Assembly: GCA_002388665.1 (NCBI GenBank) | Contig: DGMY01000021.1 | Coordinates: 1-61,730 of the forward strand | Source: Opitutia bacterium UBA4506 | Lineage (GTDB): Bacteria; Verrucomicrobiota; Verrucomicrobiia; Opitutales; Puniceicoccaceae | Length of the DNA stretch: 61,730 nucleotides | Direction: 5' to 3' | In this document: piece by piece, positions 36,181 to 45,458 of the stretch | Numbering within the stretch: the stretch's first letter is position 1 | How the letters are laid out: each line of letters opens with the position of its first letter | The notes under the pieces: model-generated | The model's database searches: none | Seen by the model: only the letters and a program-made list of their open reading frames with translations | Told to the model about the DNA's origin: nothing | Program-made: the position numbers and the translations under genes

Positions 36181-37305
36181 CTATAGGGATTGCTTGATGG
36201 TTTCGGTGATTTTTTTGAGTTGGGGGGGTTGTAGGGTTGAGCCGCTGGGGAGGCATAGGCCTTGTTTGAATAGGGATTGGCTGATGGTTCCTCCGTGAAT
36301 TTTGTTGGATTGGTAGAGGGGTTGGAGGTGCATGGGTTTCCAGACTGGGCGGGATTCTATGTTTTGGGAGGCTAGGGCTTTTATTAGGGTGGCGGGGGTG
36401 GCTTTGGTTTGGGTGGGGTTTAGGGTTAGGCAGGAGAGCCAGTAGTTTGGGGTGCCGGTGGCGCCGAAGGGGATCCATTCGATTGCGGGTTCGTCGCGCA
36501 GAAGGTTTTGGTAGTGGCGGAAATTTTCCTTTCTGGCCTCGACCTTGGTGGGGAGGCTTTGCAGTTGGGCCCGACCCAGGGCGGCCAGGAGGTTGCTCAT
36601 GCGGTAATTGTAGCCCAATTCGACGTGTTGGTAGTGGGGGGCGGGCTCGCGGGCCTGGGTGGAGAGGAAGCGGGCCCGGTTGGCGGATTCCTGATTGGGG
36701 CAGACTAGGATGGCTCCTCCACTTGTGGTTAGGATCTTGTTTCCGTTGAAAGAGAACACTGCGAAATCGCCCTGTCTTCCGGCGGGTTCCCCCTGGTGGA
36801 AGGCGCCCAATGCTTCTGCGGAATCTTGAATTAGGGGAAGGCCGTACCGCTGGCAAAGGGGGGAGATCCTGGAGTAATCGGCACATTGACCGTACAGATC
36901 GACGGCGACCACGGCCTTGGGCAGGCGCCCCTGCTTCGAAGCCTCCTCCAAGGCCAACTCCAAAAGGTCGGGATCCATATTCCAGGAAGTGCGGTCGCAA
37001 TCGATAAAAACGGGCTCGGCTCCGCAATACCGGATGGCATTGGCACTAGCCACGAACGTGAAGGACGACGTAAAGACCTGATCACCGTTCGTGACTCCCG
37101 CCAATTGAAGGGCGAGATGAAGGGCGGCGGTGCCCGACGAAAGAGCAACGCAGTGGACATCTCCTCCGAGCATCGCGGCGACCTCCTCTTCAAACCCGTC
37201 CAATTCAGGACCCACGGGGGCGACCCAGCCGGAATCAAACGCCCTCAGCAGGGCCTCTCGTTCCAGAGGTCCGACATCGGGTGGTGATAAAAAGATACGA
37301 TCCAT
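36181..37305 (-). CDS. DegT/DnrJ/EryC1/StrS family sugar aminotransferase
   Basis: 374 residues from the ATG at 37305. The family pattern is clear: N-terminal FLSPPDVGPLEREALLRAF, CVALSSGTAALHLAL, VVAVDLYGQCADY, LIQDSAEALGAF and the PLP lysine in SFNGNKILTTSGGAIL. These enzymes transaminate 4-keto nucleotide sugars, as PglE does in bacillosamine synthesis. It is divergent from a NeuD/PglD-type acyltransferase gene, so together they probably make an N-acylated amino sugar. The dehydratase that would supply its keto sugar is not seen in the window. Confidence 0.9.
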   Translation of the reverse strand: MDRIFLSPPDVGPLEREALLRAFDSGWVAPVGPELDGFEEEVAAMLGGDVHCVALSSGTAALHLALQLAGVTNGDQVFTSSFTFVASANAIRYCGAEPVFIDCDRTSWNMDPDLLELALEEASKQGRLPKAVVAVDLYGQCADYSRISPLCQRYGLPLIQDSAEALGAFHQGEPAGRQGDFAVFSFNGNKILTTSGGAILVCPNQESANRARFLSTQAREPAPHYQHVELGYNYRMSNLLAALGRAQLQSLPTKVEARKENFRHYQNLLRDEPAIEWIPFGATGTPNYWLSCLTLNPTQTKATPATLIKALASQNIESRPVWKPMHLQPLYQSNKIHGGTISQSLFKQGLCLPSGSTLQPPQLKKITETIKQSL

Positions 37306-37503
37306 GGCAATCGATAAAGTGAGCGATGTATCCCGATTGCGATACAACCCCTAAGAGAAAATATGGAGGACAAGTATGGAAACCTGAAGGCCAAAGATCG
37401 AATAGTTCCGGCCTCCCACGGCCAAGCCAGAGTCGGATTGATTTCTTCGTAGAGCTCGTCTACTTCTATATCGATCACCCCGAGCACACCACGACGCGTT
37501 TAC

Positions 37504-38187
37504 ATGGAAGACCAAAAACTCAAGTCCCTAGTCATTATCGGTGCCGGAGGGCATGGACTGGAAGTACTGTGGCTGGCGCGGAATATGAACAAAATCCAGC
37601 CGACCTACAAAGTCATCGGATTTTGCGACGACAACATTGACCTCAAAGACAGCCTCATCCAAGGCCTTCCCGTGTTGGGGACTCCCGAATCGGTTGCCGA
37701 AGCCTATGATGACTCGCTGTTCTACCATTTGGGAATCGGCGACAATGCCACCCGCCAGAAAGTTGCAGAGCGAGTCGACTCGCTCGGTTGGCAGGCGGAA
37801 ACATTGATCGACCCTTCCGCGGTGGTCGCTGACGATCTCATCATCGGCGCGGGGTGCTATGTTGGAGTCTGCTCAAACATCTCCCCTGCTGCCACCATCG
37901 GCAACCACGTCATCGTCCACAACCAGAGCTCCGTCGGGCACGACACCGACATGGCCGATTTTTCCCAAGTGGCTCCAGGCGGCCGCGTGCTCGGGCACGT
38001 TACCATTGGAAACTGTGGCTACCTTGGATCCAATTCCGTCGTCTACCCCGGCAAATCCGTAGGATCCCACGCAGTCCTCGGCGCCTGTTCATTCTCGATT
38101 TCAAACATCCCCGACCACTCTGTTGCGATCGGTGTTCCCGCTCGTCTTCGATCGAGACCCGCCCCCAGCAAATCCATTCTCCAATGA
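37504..38187 (+). CDS. NeuD/PglD-type sugar O/N-acyltransferase (left-handed beta-helix)
   Basis: 227 residues. The N-terminal Rossmann-like region LVIIGAGGHGLEVLWLA binds the nucleotide sugar, and hexapeptide repeats follow (IIGAGCYVGVCSNISPAATIG, VIVHNQSSVGHDTDM) with the catalytic His in SSVGHD. It should acylate an amino sugar. The stop overlaps the start of an acyl carrier protein by ATGA, which hints that the acyl donor may be acyl-ACP, not acetyl-CoA. Confidence 0.9.
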   Translation: MEDQKLKSLVIIGAGGHGLEVLWLARNMNKIQPTYKVIGFCDDNIDLKDSLIQGLPVLGTPESVAEAYDDSLFYHLGIGDNATRQKVAERVDSLGWQAETLIDPSAVVADDLIIGAGCYVGVCSNISPAATIGNHVIVHNQSSVGHDTDMADFSQVAPGGRVLGHVTIGNCGYLGSNSVVYPGKSVGSHAVLGACSFSISNIPDHSVAIGVPARLRSRPAPSKSILQ

Positions 38188-38429
38188 AACTCGAACCACT
38201 CCGCCCGATCATCGCCGACATCTTCGAAATCGACGAGTCTGCCCTCGAAGACGACACTCCCTTCCAGGCCCAAGGGACCTACGACTCTCTTCGGGTGGTC
38301 TTGCTCATGGCCGAACTAGAAGACCACCTCAACCTGACTGTCCCGCCCGAGATGGCCGGCAACCTGAACAGCATCCAAGACATATATGACTACGCTCGGA
38401 AAGAAGGCGTAGATCTACCATCGAAATGA
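38184..38429 (+). CDS. Acyl carrier protein (first of two)
   Basis: 81 residues, small and acidic. The phosphopantetheine attachment serine is Ser35 in TYDSLRVVLL, within the four-helix pattern of ACPs. It overlaps the acyltransferase gene (ATGA) at its start and the KAS III gene (ATGA) at its end. It is a dedicated ACP of this operon, different from the housekeeping AcpP, which usually reads DSLD. Confidence 0.85.
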   Translation: MKLEPLRPIIADIFEIDESALEDDTPFQAQGTYDSLRVVLLMAELEDHLNLTVPPEMAGNLNSIQDIYDYARKEGVDLPSK

Positions 38430-39520
38430 CTGTATCCATCCAGGACATGCATTACTGCCTGGCACCGGACCGACTGACCGATGCCGAGCTTCTTCGCACA
38501 TTTGACGAGAAGCAACTGCGCTCGATCACCAAGATGTCCGGAATCCACACCCGCCGCATCGTACCGGCTGGAGTCACCGCTTCGGACCTCGCCTTTGTAG
38601 CAGCCGAACGCCTCCTTGCCCGCGGAACCGTCAACCGAGACGAAATCGACCTTCTCATCTTTGCGAGCCAAACACCTGACCACCAAATCCCAGCAACCGC
38701 CTGCGACCTCCACGGACGCCTCGACCTCAAGCCCCAGTGCGCTGCTTTCGACATAAACCTCGGGTGCTCAGCATATCCCTACAGCCTCGCCGTGGTCCAT
38801 TCGATGCTGGAAACAGGCCTGGCTCGGACAGCGCTACTCTGCAATGCAGATGCCGTCTCCACCCTGCTCCACCCAAAGGACCGAAGCCTCGTTCCACTCC
38901 ACGGGGATGGCGCCGCAGTCACCCTACTCAAAAAAACCGATGAGTCGGCGGGGTTCGATGGATTCCTAATGGGAACCGATGGGAAAAGCAGCAGGGAGAT
39001 CTCGATTCCCGCCTCGGGCATGCGGATTCCCCGATCTCCAGAAACGCGAAAGGAAAGCATCGACGAATCCGGGGGCGTCCACACTCAGGAAAATCTCTGC
39101 ATGAATGGCCCCGCAGTATTCCACTTTTCGTTAAAGGCCATCCCCAAAGCCATTAACGACTACCTCGCCTCTCACGACCTCACCCTCGACGACCTCGATC
39201 TCGTACTTCTTCATCAGGCGAACAAAACCATGGTCGACCTCATCTACAGGGCACTGCGCATCCCTCCTGAAAAACGATTCTATTTCATGGAAGACATCGG
39301 GAATCTCGCAGGGGCCTCTACACCCATCCTCTTGAACGAAGCTTGGCGCCAGGGACGGATTAAAGCCGGGCAGCGAGTTCTCCTCGCGGCATTCGGAAAC
39401 GGCCTCTCCTGGAGCGTAACCTCGCTCGTATGGCCATCCAGCATACCCGACGCCAACCCCGCATCGGTCGAGTTCGACGCAACTCTTCTCACAGACACGG
39501 CAACCTCCCCGAGCGATTAA
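38426..39520 (+). CDS. 3-oxoacyl-ACP synthase III family protein (KAS III)
   Basis: 364 residues of the thiolase fold. The catalytic triad is Cys114 (NLGCSAYPY), His263 (LLHQANKTM) and Asn293 (IGNLAGAST), as in FabH. It should condense an acyl-CoA or acyl-ACP starter with a malonyl or other ACP-bound unit. Location between two ACPs and next to FkbH suggests a special acyl chain rather than ordinary fatty acid synthesis. It starts with an ATGA overlap on the first ACP. Confidence 0.9.
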   Translation: MTVSIQDMHYCLAPDRLTDAELLRTFDEKQLRSITKMSGIHTRRIVPAGVTASDLAFVAAERLLARGTVNRDEIDLLIFASQTPDHQIPATACDLHGRLDLKPQCAAFDINLGCSAYPYSLAVVHSMLETGLARTALLCNADAVSTLLHPKDRSLVPLHGDGAAVTLLKKTDESAGFDGFLMGTDGKSSREISIPASGMRIPRSPETRKESIDESGGVHTQENLCMNGPAVFHFSLKAIPKAINDYLASHDLTLDDLDLVLLHQANKTMVDLIYRALRIPPEKRFYFMEDIGNLAGASTPILLNEAWRQGRIKAGQRVLLAAFGNGLSWSVTSLVWPSSIPDANPASVEFDATLLTDTATSPSD

Positions 39521-39532
39521 CCGAGCGAACCC

Positions 39533-39757
39533 ATGACCCACCTCCTTCGGCTGCAGCCCATTTTCCGCGACATCCTGGACGACGATCGCCTAAACCTCTC
39601 TGAAGACTTCTCGAAAGAGCAATGCGAGGACTGGGATTCCGTGGCAACCGTACAGATCGTCCTCGCGGTGGAAGAAGAATTCGGGGTTCAACTCCCGACT
39701 CGGCTCGTAGGAAATCTCCACAGCGTCCGGCAGTTACTTGACGAACTCGCGAACTAG
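39533..39757 (+). CDS. Acyl carrier protein (second of two)
   Basis: 74 residues. Phosphopantetheine serine Ser36 in DWDSVATVQIVLAVEEEFG, typical of ACPs that pair with FkbH-type loaders. It lies 12 bases after the KAS III gene and 13 bases before the FkbH-like gene. The two ACPs are clearly different in sequence, so each may serve a separate step. Confidence 0.85.
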   Translation: MTHLLRLQPIFRDILDDDRLNLSEDFSKEQCEDWDSVATVQIVLAVEEEFGVQLPTRLVGNLHSVRQLLDELAN

Positions 39758-39770
39758 GCTTCCGAGAAAA

Positions 39771-41957
39771 ATGGCTTCTCTCACACTCAACCCTGAGCAA
39801 CTCCTCGACTTGCCCGAGAGCCCCCTCGCCGCCTTGGTGGCGGCATCGGGTGCAGCAGCCATTCTCGAGACCTGGGCGCCACTCCTTCCTCAACTGACAC
39901 TGATCGGCCCGGACTTCATTGGCAGCTTTCTCAACCGCATTGAACAGGAGAAATGCGTCGAAGACCTAGTCACACACGGCTACCTCGCCGCGGACAGCTC
40001 ATGGTCGCAATCTCCTCGGTCCCACTGGTTGCAGGCTCGGCTCCTCCGCGCTACGGGCAAACCGGCCGAAGCATTTCGGGCATTTGAGCAGATTCTCAAA
40101 CACGGATCCTCCCTGCCAAGCCAATTCCTCCTGGACGCAGCGTCCACCGCTATCGAAAGCGGCGAATACCCGATGGCCGCTCATTGGCTCTCCCTTGCCA
40201 CGCGCTACTCTACAGACTTTCACCTCATTCAAAAAGCCGTTCGACTCTATCGTCGCCTCGAAAAATCCGGCCCCCTCGACGACCTCCCCACTCTCCGCAT
40301 TGCGCTACTACTCGACACCGCACCCCAGTTGATCGAGCCGATTTTGAAGGCAAAAGGGTATGCCGCCGGCATCCACCTCGAGATTTTCTCCGCCGACTAC
40401 AACGGGGTAGATCCCCTCCTGTTTGGCGACCGCACACCCCTCCTCGATTTCTCCCCTGACATCGCGATCCTCCAGCTCAACTACCGCCAACTGGAAGACC
40501 TCCACAAAGGGGAAACGCCCACCGAATGGGTCTCTCGGCAAGCCGAAAGAGCCCGGCGACGGTGGAGCCTACTCTCCCTGGAAAGAACCTGCCGCATCCT
40601 GCAACACACCTGCGACCTCCCCCCATCCCCCTCCGACGGAAACCTTTCGACCACGGCACCACACGGACTGTCCCACCGCATCCACCTTCTCAATGCGGCC
40701 CTTCTCAAAACCGTCCCCGAGAACGTGAGTATCGTTGACACTCAGCGACTTCAAACGAGCGACCCGAGCCAAACTTGGAACGACGACCGACTTTGGTATA
40801 TGGCGCGCCAGCATCCTGCCCCCGAATCCATTCCAGTACTCGCCGATGAATACATCGCTCTTGCCCGGGCCCACCTCGGCTACACGAAGAAAATCATCGT
40901 TCTCGACCTCGACAACACCCTCTGGGGCGGAGTGATCGGGGAAGACGGCATTGAAGGGATTCAAATCGGTACCGAAAGCCCCGAAGCCGAAGCCCACCGC
41001 AACTTTCAGATCGCCCTGAAACAACTCCGCGACCGCGGAATCCTACTCGCCGTCTCCTCCAAAAACAACGAAGCCGACGCTCGCCTCCCATTCGAGGCTC
41101 ACGACGGCATGTACTTGCAACTGGAAGATTTTGCGGCCTTCCAGGCGAATTGGAACTCCAAGGATCAACAACTGCGCTCAATCGCTGAACGCCTCAACCT
41201 CGGACTCGATAGTTTCGTATTTGTCGACGACAATCCCGTAGAGCGGGAGTGGATACGAAATCAACTCCCAGAAGTAACCGTCATCGATCTCCCCTCCGAT
41301 CCCAGCCAATTCACAAGTGCCCTCCTAAAAGGCCGCTGGTTCGAGGCCCTGGCAATTTCCGAGGAAGACAGAAGGCGTAGCGAAATTTATCGCCAGCAGG
41401 CCGAGCGGAAAAACGCTCAACAACATTCGTCCTCGCTCGATGAATACCTAGCCGGCCTCCAGATGATCGCCCGCAGCGGTCCATTCGATGCGGCCCACAT
41501 CAACCGGGCCGCGCAACTCATCCAGCGTACCAACCAATTCAATCTCACCTCTCGCCGGCACTCCAAAGAAGTTCTCCAGCAGATATCCGAAGACTCCGAT
41601 ACTTACTGGACCCGATGGTTCTCCCTTCAGGATCGATTTGGCGACAATGGGATCATTGGCCTTATCATCGCGAAAATTGGGGGATCCCAATGGACGATCG
41701 ACACCTTCCTCATGAGCTGCCGGGTCATTGGCCGGAGCGTTGACTCATTCATGCTCAACACCCTTGTCGAAGCTGCTAGATCTTCAAACGCTACCCAGAT
41801 CAACGGTCTGTACTCACCCACCCCCAAGAATCAACTAGTCGCGGAGTTCTACCCCTCCCATCAATTCGTGAAAGGCGACAGCGTGGGTGGAGAGACCTCT
41901 TTTCAATTAGACATTGAACAATACATGCCTGATGCGACACCGATCAAGGTCGGCTGA
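39771..41957 (+). CDS. FkbH-like HAD-IIIC phosphatase with C-terminal GNAT-like domain
   Basis: 728 residues. Residues 1-370 form an N-terminal domain like that of long FkbH-family proteins (SGNH/TPR-like region). The HAD motif I, VLDLDNTLWGG, has Asp379 and Asp381, followed by LAVSSKNNEADA and FVFVDDNPVEREW. The C-terminal part (GLIIAKIGGSQWTIDTFLM, CRVIGRSVDSFML) resembles a GNAT fold. FkbH proteins load glyceryl groups from 1,3-bisphosphoglycerate onto ACPs in polyketide systems. Here the ACP at 39533 is the likely acceptor. In a polysaccharide locus the product could be an acyl group for a sugar; this is inference. Confidence 0.88.
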   Translation: MASLTLNPEQLLDLPESPLAALVAASGAAAILETWAPLLPQLTLIGPDFIGSFLNRIEQEKCVEDLVTHGYLAADSSWSQSPRSHWLQARLLRATGKPAEAFRAFEQILKHGSSLPSQFLLDAASTAIESGEYPMAAHWLSLATRYSTDFHLIQKAVRLYRRLEKSGPLDDLPTLRIALLLDTAPQLIEPILKAKGYAAGIHLEIFSADYNGVDPLLFGDRTPLLDFSPDIAILQLNYRQLEDLHKGETPTEWVSRQAERARRRWSLLSLERTCRILQHTCDLPPSPSDGNLSTTAPHGLSHRIHLLNAALLKTVPENVSIVDTQRLQTSDPSQTWNDDRLWYMARQHPAPESIPVLADEYIALARAHLGYTKKIIVLDLDNTLWGGVIGEDGIEGIQIGTESPEAEAHRNFQIALKQLRDRGILLAVSSKNNEADARLPFEAHDGMYLQLEDFAAFQANWNSKDQQLRSIAERLNLGLDSFVFVDDNPVEREWIRNQLPEVTVIDLPSDPSQFTSALLKGRWFEALAISEEDRRRSEIYRQQAERKNAQQHSSSLDEYLAGLQMIARSGPFDAAHINRAAQLIQRTNQFNLTSRRHSKEVLQQISEDSDTYWTRWFSLQDRFGDNGIIGLIIAKIGGSQWTIDTFLMSCRVIGRSVDSFMLNTLVEAARSSNATQINGLYSPTPKNQLVAEFYPSHQFVKGDSVGGETSFQLDIEQYMPDATPIKVG

Positions 41958-42012
41958 GAGGCAGAGGGTCGTTTGCTGAAGCTGCAGGCCACGTGGATGG
42001 CCAACGGGGCGA

Positions 42013-43125
42013 CTACAGTAACTCTGTAAATTTCAGTGCAGTGTATTTTTGAAATTCTTGAGACGCCCGCTGAACTCCTTCGACTAATTGGATTCTATCC
42101 AGGCTCTGGAGTGAACCTAGGCCTGCGTTTCTACTCGAAGATCCCAGAGAGATCCCACCTCCGAATTCACGGCAAACCCGATCCGCATTCGTGCCTTCGG
42201 GTCCAAAATAGAGAATGGGTAATCCTAAATGCAGATAGGTTGCGTACTTGCTCGGAGAGAGGAGGCCCTTCCGTTCTTCACGCATGAGGACTAAACCCAA
42301 TCCGACCTCACGGGTCCGGACCCTTTCAATCAGTTCTTCGTCCGAGAGTCTTCCAAGATGCTCCCACGAAAGATTCTGCATACGAGCGCTCAGATCTGAA
42401 AACAGCAACCGCCCTTTCTCTCCGGTCCCGACCGAAAGCAGCTTCAGCCTCTTTCCATCTTCCGCCCGGCAGGCCAACCACTGCTCGAATTCCCATAGAT
42501 CCTCTTCACCGCCAACATTGCCGCAATAGAGGATCGTCGGAGCGTCCATTTCGCCCACGGGGCCCGCCAAGCTCCTCAAACCTTCGCCCGAAGAAAGACT
42601 CTGGTTCCACGTCGGAAAGACCTCGATATTTGGATGCGATGAAAGGCGGTGAGCTACTTTTGCCATCGCCTCGTCGGGAACGATCACTCGCTCAAAAGCG
42701 TTCTGGCTCCAACTGTCCCATTTCCGCAGCAGTGAGGCCACCCATCTTCCGACTACACCCTTTTCCTCGAAACCCCTGGCTTCGATTTCAGGATGGTAAT
42801 CCAAAAGCCACAGCACTCCGGGTATTTGAAACGCTTTCACCCATAGCGCCGCCCAAAGCTGAATCCCTGGAGGCGTCGACCGTACCAGAACCTTCGACGG
42901 TCGCTGGATCCCAAAAACGAACGGAAGAGCGCAACCCAACCAGGCCCAGTTAACGAGTCGCGAAAACCCGAATCCGCCTGATTGATAGGTCCGAAATAGT
43001 CCTTGGAGATAGTGAACCTGAACACCCTGCCCCGTTAATTCGTTTTTCAACTCGGGGACCATCGTCTCCCGAGAATCCTCACAGAATTCGAAGACGATCA
43101 AGATCGACTGTATTTTTTTTCTCAA
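42013..43125 (-). CDS. GT-B glycosyltransferase
   Basis: 370 residues. The N-terminal part has LVRSTPPGIQLWAALWVKAF and a membrane-associated stretch. The C-terminal part has TILYCGNVGGEEDLWEFE, LLSVGTGEKG, SPSKYATYLHLGLPILYFG, which replaces the usual EGFG-type patch. This resembles WbuB/WcaI-like GT4 enzymes of capsule clusters. The start appears to be a TTG at 43125 with no good ribosome binding site. The next ATG would delete about 20 residues of the first strand. It is last in the minus-strand cluster. Confidence 0.8.
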   Translation of the reverse strand: MRKKIQSILIVFEFCEDSRETMVPELKNELTGQGVQVHYLQGLFRTYQSGGFGFSRLVNWAWLGCALPFVFGIQRPSKVLVRSTPPGIQLWAALWVKAFQIPGVLWLLDYHPEIEARGFEEKGVVGRWVASLLRKWDSWSQNAFERVIVPDEAMAKVAHRLSSHPNIEVFPTWNQSLSSGEGLRSLAGPVGEMDAPTILYCGNVGGEEDLWEFEQWLACRAEDGKRLKLLSVGTGEKGRLLFSDLSARMQNLSWEHLGRLSDEELIERVRTREVGLGLVLMREERKGLLSPSKYATYLHLGLPILYFGPEGTNADRVCREFGGGISLGSSSRNAGLGSLQSLDRIQLVEGVQRASQEFQKYTALKFTELL

Positions 43126-43178
43126 AGCAAGGATTCACCAGCGGGCGGGTTGCCCAAGCTCTTAATTATCCCTCCCTC

Positions 43179-45086
43179 CTACAAGAGGACCTCGCGCTCT
43201 TCACGATTCCAAACCTTCAATACAACCCCTTTTTCCCGACAAAACTGAATCAACCAATCCAGCTTCTCGGGCTTTAGGCGGCAGAGAATCATAATCTCGT
43301 CTATTTTGTTCTCCTGACAAATCTCATCAACTTCCTTGATGGTGCCCAGAACAATGGAACCATGAATACGTCTCCGGCGCAGCCGCACGTTATCATCGAT
43401 AAAACCATGAACTCGCACCGACCCCATTTGTTCTGGGTGCACCAATCGATAGTCCTGGAGGTAGAGGTTGCCTCGATCTCCGGCCCCATAAAGGAGAACA
43501 TTCCTTTTTGGATCTTGGTAACCTCCCTTTTCCTCATGGACTGCTGTCAGCAACCATTCGCGGAAGAGATGATTGACCGTACGCACACTGAAGGTGCCAA
43601 TCTGAACGAAGAAGAGAAACAGAATGGCGAGAACTAAACCCGCTACATCAAAACCGCGGTAGACGAGAGAGCTAATCGCAAACGCTACAATAGTTCCGCT
43701 AACCAAACCTATCTGGAGAATCAAAAAGTCCCGGAAACGAGCTTGTGACCAAACCCTCCCGTACGATTTAGAGAAAAATATGCCAGCAAAAGTGGGGGCA
43801 ACCCAGTAAGGGAAGGAGGACCACACATCCTTCCATGAAATGCAAACGCCCAATAGACTATCTACCAACCAATGGGACAGCAGAAGGGCACCCACAATTA
43901 TTCCTAGGTCCCAAACCGGGTAGAACAACAGCCCTCTTAAAGTCCTCGCCGGATTCCGAAATCCGTTGGTGACCAAGGTTCCAGTATCCCACAACTCAAT
44001 TGCAGCCAGGTGACGAACGATCACGAAAACCCCGATCAAAAATGCAATTAACAACAGGCCTAACGCGACCTGAGCTTGAATCACCGAAACTAACCCCACG
44101 GTCACAAGGAAGGCATTGCCCGCGTACAGCATCAAAGCGACCTTCCTCTGCGAAAGGCCCAACTCCAACAGTCTATGATGCAGGTGGTCCTTATCGGCAC
44201 CCATAATTTTCCCGCCACCGGAAAACCCCTCCATCTTACTCAGCATCCTCCGTGCGGAGCGGCGCCACACTGCGAGCAACGTATCAAAGATGGGTACCCC
44301 AGCCGCCAACAGTGGAATCCCAAAGCTTACAAGGAGGGTAGACTTACCCCCAGTTTGCATGGACATCGTAGCCAACGAAAATCCGAGAAACATACTGCCG
44401 GTATCCCCAAGAAAAATTCGCGCTGGATGGAAGTTATAGCGGAGAAACCCCAACGTCGCCCCAATCAGCGCAAGGAGAACAATCGCGTCCCCCGCCATGC
44501 CACGAAAGACATATGACACCAGTAGCCCGATCGTCGAAATAATGGCCAATCCCGAGCACAAGCCGTCCATCCCATCGATCAGATTGAATGCGTTGATGAC
44601 CGCTAAGCACCATATGATACTAATAATCCAGTCGAGCCAGTACGGCAACGAGAGCCCCAGTAGCCCGGATACCGTCTGACCCGATATGGAGAGGAATAGG
44701 CAAATCGCCGTAAACTGGGCCAGAAGCTTAACTCCTGCAGAGATCCCCTCGCTATCATCGTAGTAGCCGATAAAGACCAAAAACCCGCTCCCGGCAGCAA
44801 AGGCCTTCCACCACTCAAAGCCCATTGCGCCTTTGAAATCTGGCCAGAAAATAAAATAGCACGCCAACACCGCAAGGTGGAAGGCAATGAACACCGCAAT
44901 CCCACCCGCTCGCGGAATCGGCTTGGAGTGGATTCGCCGGTCTTCATCCGGCACATCAACCATCCCCAATCGCGGAGCCAATCCAATCATCAATGGGGTC
45001 AGAACATATGAAATGACCAACGCCACACCAAAGGTGGCAATGTACTTCCAGAGATCGAACAGTTCCTGGTTAACGGTAGTCAACAT
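43179..45086 (-). CDS. WecA-type polyprenyl-phosphate sugar-phosphate transferase fused to a CapD-like N-terminal half
   Basis: 635 residues. Residues 1-365 are a WecA/MraY-family transferase: YYDDSEG (109-115), NLIDGMDG (168-175), LGDTGSMFLG (226-235) and the HHR motif (303-305) are intact. It should start the glycan on undecaprenyl phosphate. Residues 370-635 look like the N-terminal half of CapD/FlaA1/WbpM epimerases: four membrane helices, then a Rossmann-type domain (LLYGAGDRGNLYL, GFIDDN). The catalytic dehydratase domain is absent. The initiating enzyme may thus carry a nucleotide-sensing module. Confidence 0.88.
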   Translation of the reverse strand: MLTTVNQELFDLWKYIATFGVALVISYVLTPLMIGLAPRLGMVDVPDEDRRIHSKPIPRAGGIAVFIAFHLAVLACYFIFWPDFKGAMGFEWWKAFAAGSGFLVFIGYYDDSEGISAGVKLLAQFTAICLFLSISGQTVSGLLGLSLPYWLDWIISIIWCLAVINAFNLIDGMDGLCSGLAIISTIGLLVSYVFRGMAGDAIVLLALIGATLGFLRYNFHPARIFLGDTGSMFLGFSLATMSMQTGGKSTLLVSFGIPLLAAGVPIFDTLLAVWRRSARRMLSKMEGFSGGGKIMGADKDHLHHRLLELGLSQRKVALMLYAGNAFLVTVGLVSVIQAQVALGLLLIAFLIGVFVIVRHLAAIELWDTGTLVTNGFRNPARTLRGLLFYPVWDLGIIVGALLLSHWLVDSLLGVCISWKDVWSSFPYWVAPTFAGIFFSKSYGRVWSQARFRDFLILQIGLVSGTIVAFAISSLVYRGFDVAGLVLAILFLFFVQIGTFSVRTVNHLFREWLLTAVHEEKGGYQDPKRNVLLYGAGDRGNLYLQDYRLVHPEQMGSVRVHGFIDDNVRLRRRRIHGSIVLGTIKEVDEICQENKIDEIMILCRLKPEKLDWLIQFCREKGVVLKVWNREEREVLL

Positions 45087-45458
45087 TACGGCTGAAGGCT
45101 TGGAGCTGAAGGCAGAAGACGGAAGGATGGAAGCGGGAAGTGGAAATAGAGACCTACTACGTTCTGCAATAGGGGAGATTGCCTACTCCAAAGAGCTGGA
45201 AAAAGCAGTGATTCTTGCAGATAAGACCCGCAATCGTCCGAGCAGGGGATCGATCTCATTTCGTGAGAGAAGACCTTGTCTTGAGAAAAATATCAACATG
45301 TTTGCATCTGCAAACACCCGCCACCGCGCATTGTTTGAGAAAGCCCGCCGACCGACTCCCCGAACCATCGGCAATATCGCTCGAAATACTCAACTCCGCC
45401 CTACGCATTTAGCGTTCGAATCAAAACCCACTCGTAAATATCCACCAGTTGCAAGCGT
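45087..45458. other. Non-coding gap between wecA-like and glycosyltransferase genes
   Basis: 372 bases with no convincing gene. Open frames on the plus strand run through it, but have no family features and overlap true genes. The first 100 bases are purine-rich with repeated GGAAG/GAAGGC words. I see no terminator or riboswitch. Confidence 0.5.

Noticed and set aside
36083..37027. Long Pro/Arg-rich frame on the minus strand
   Set aside because: It is a second frame inside the DegT aminotransferase gene, caused by C-rich codon use, and runs on into the transposase gene start.
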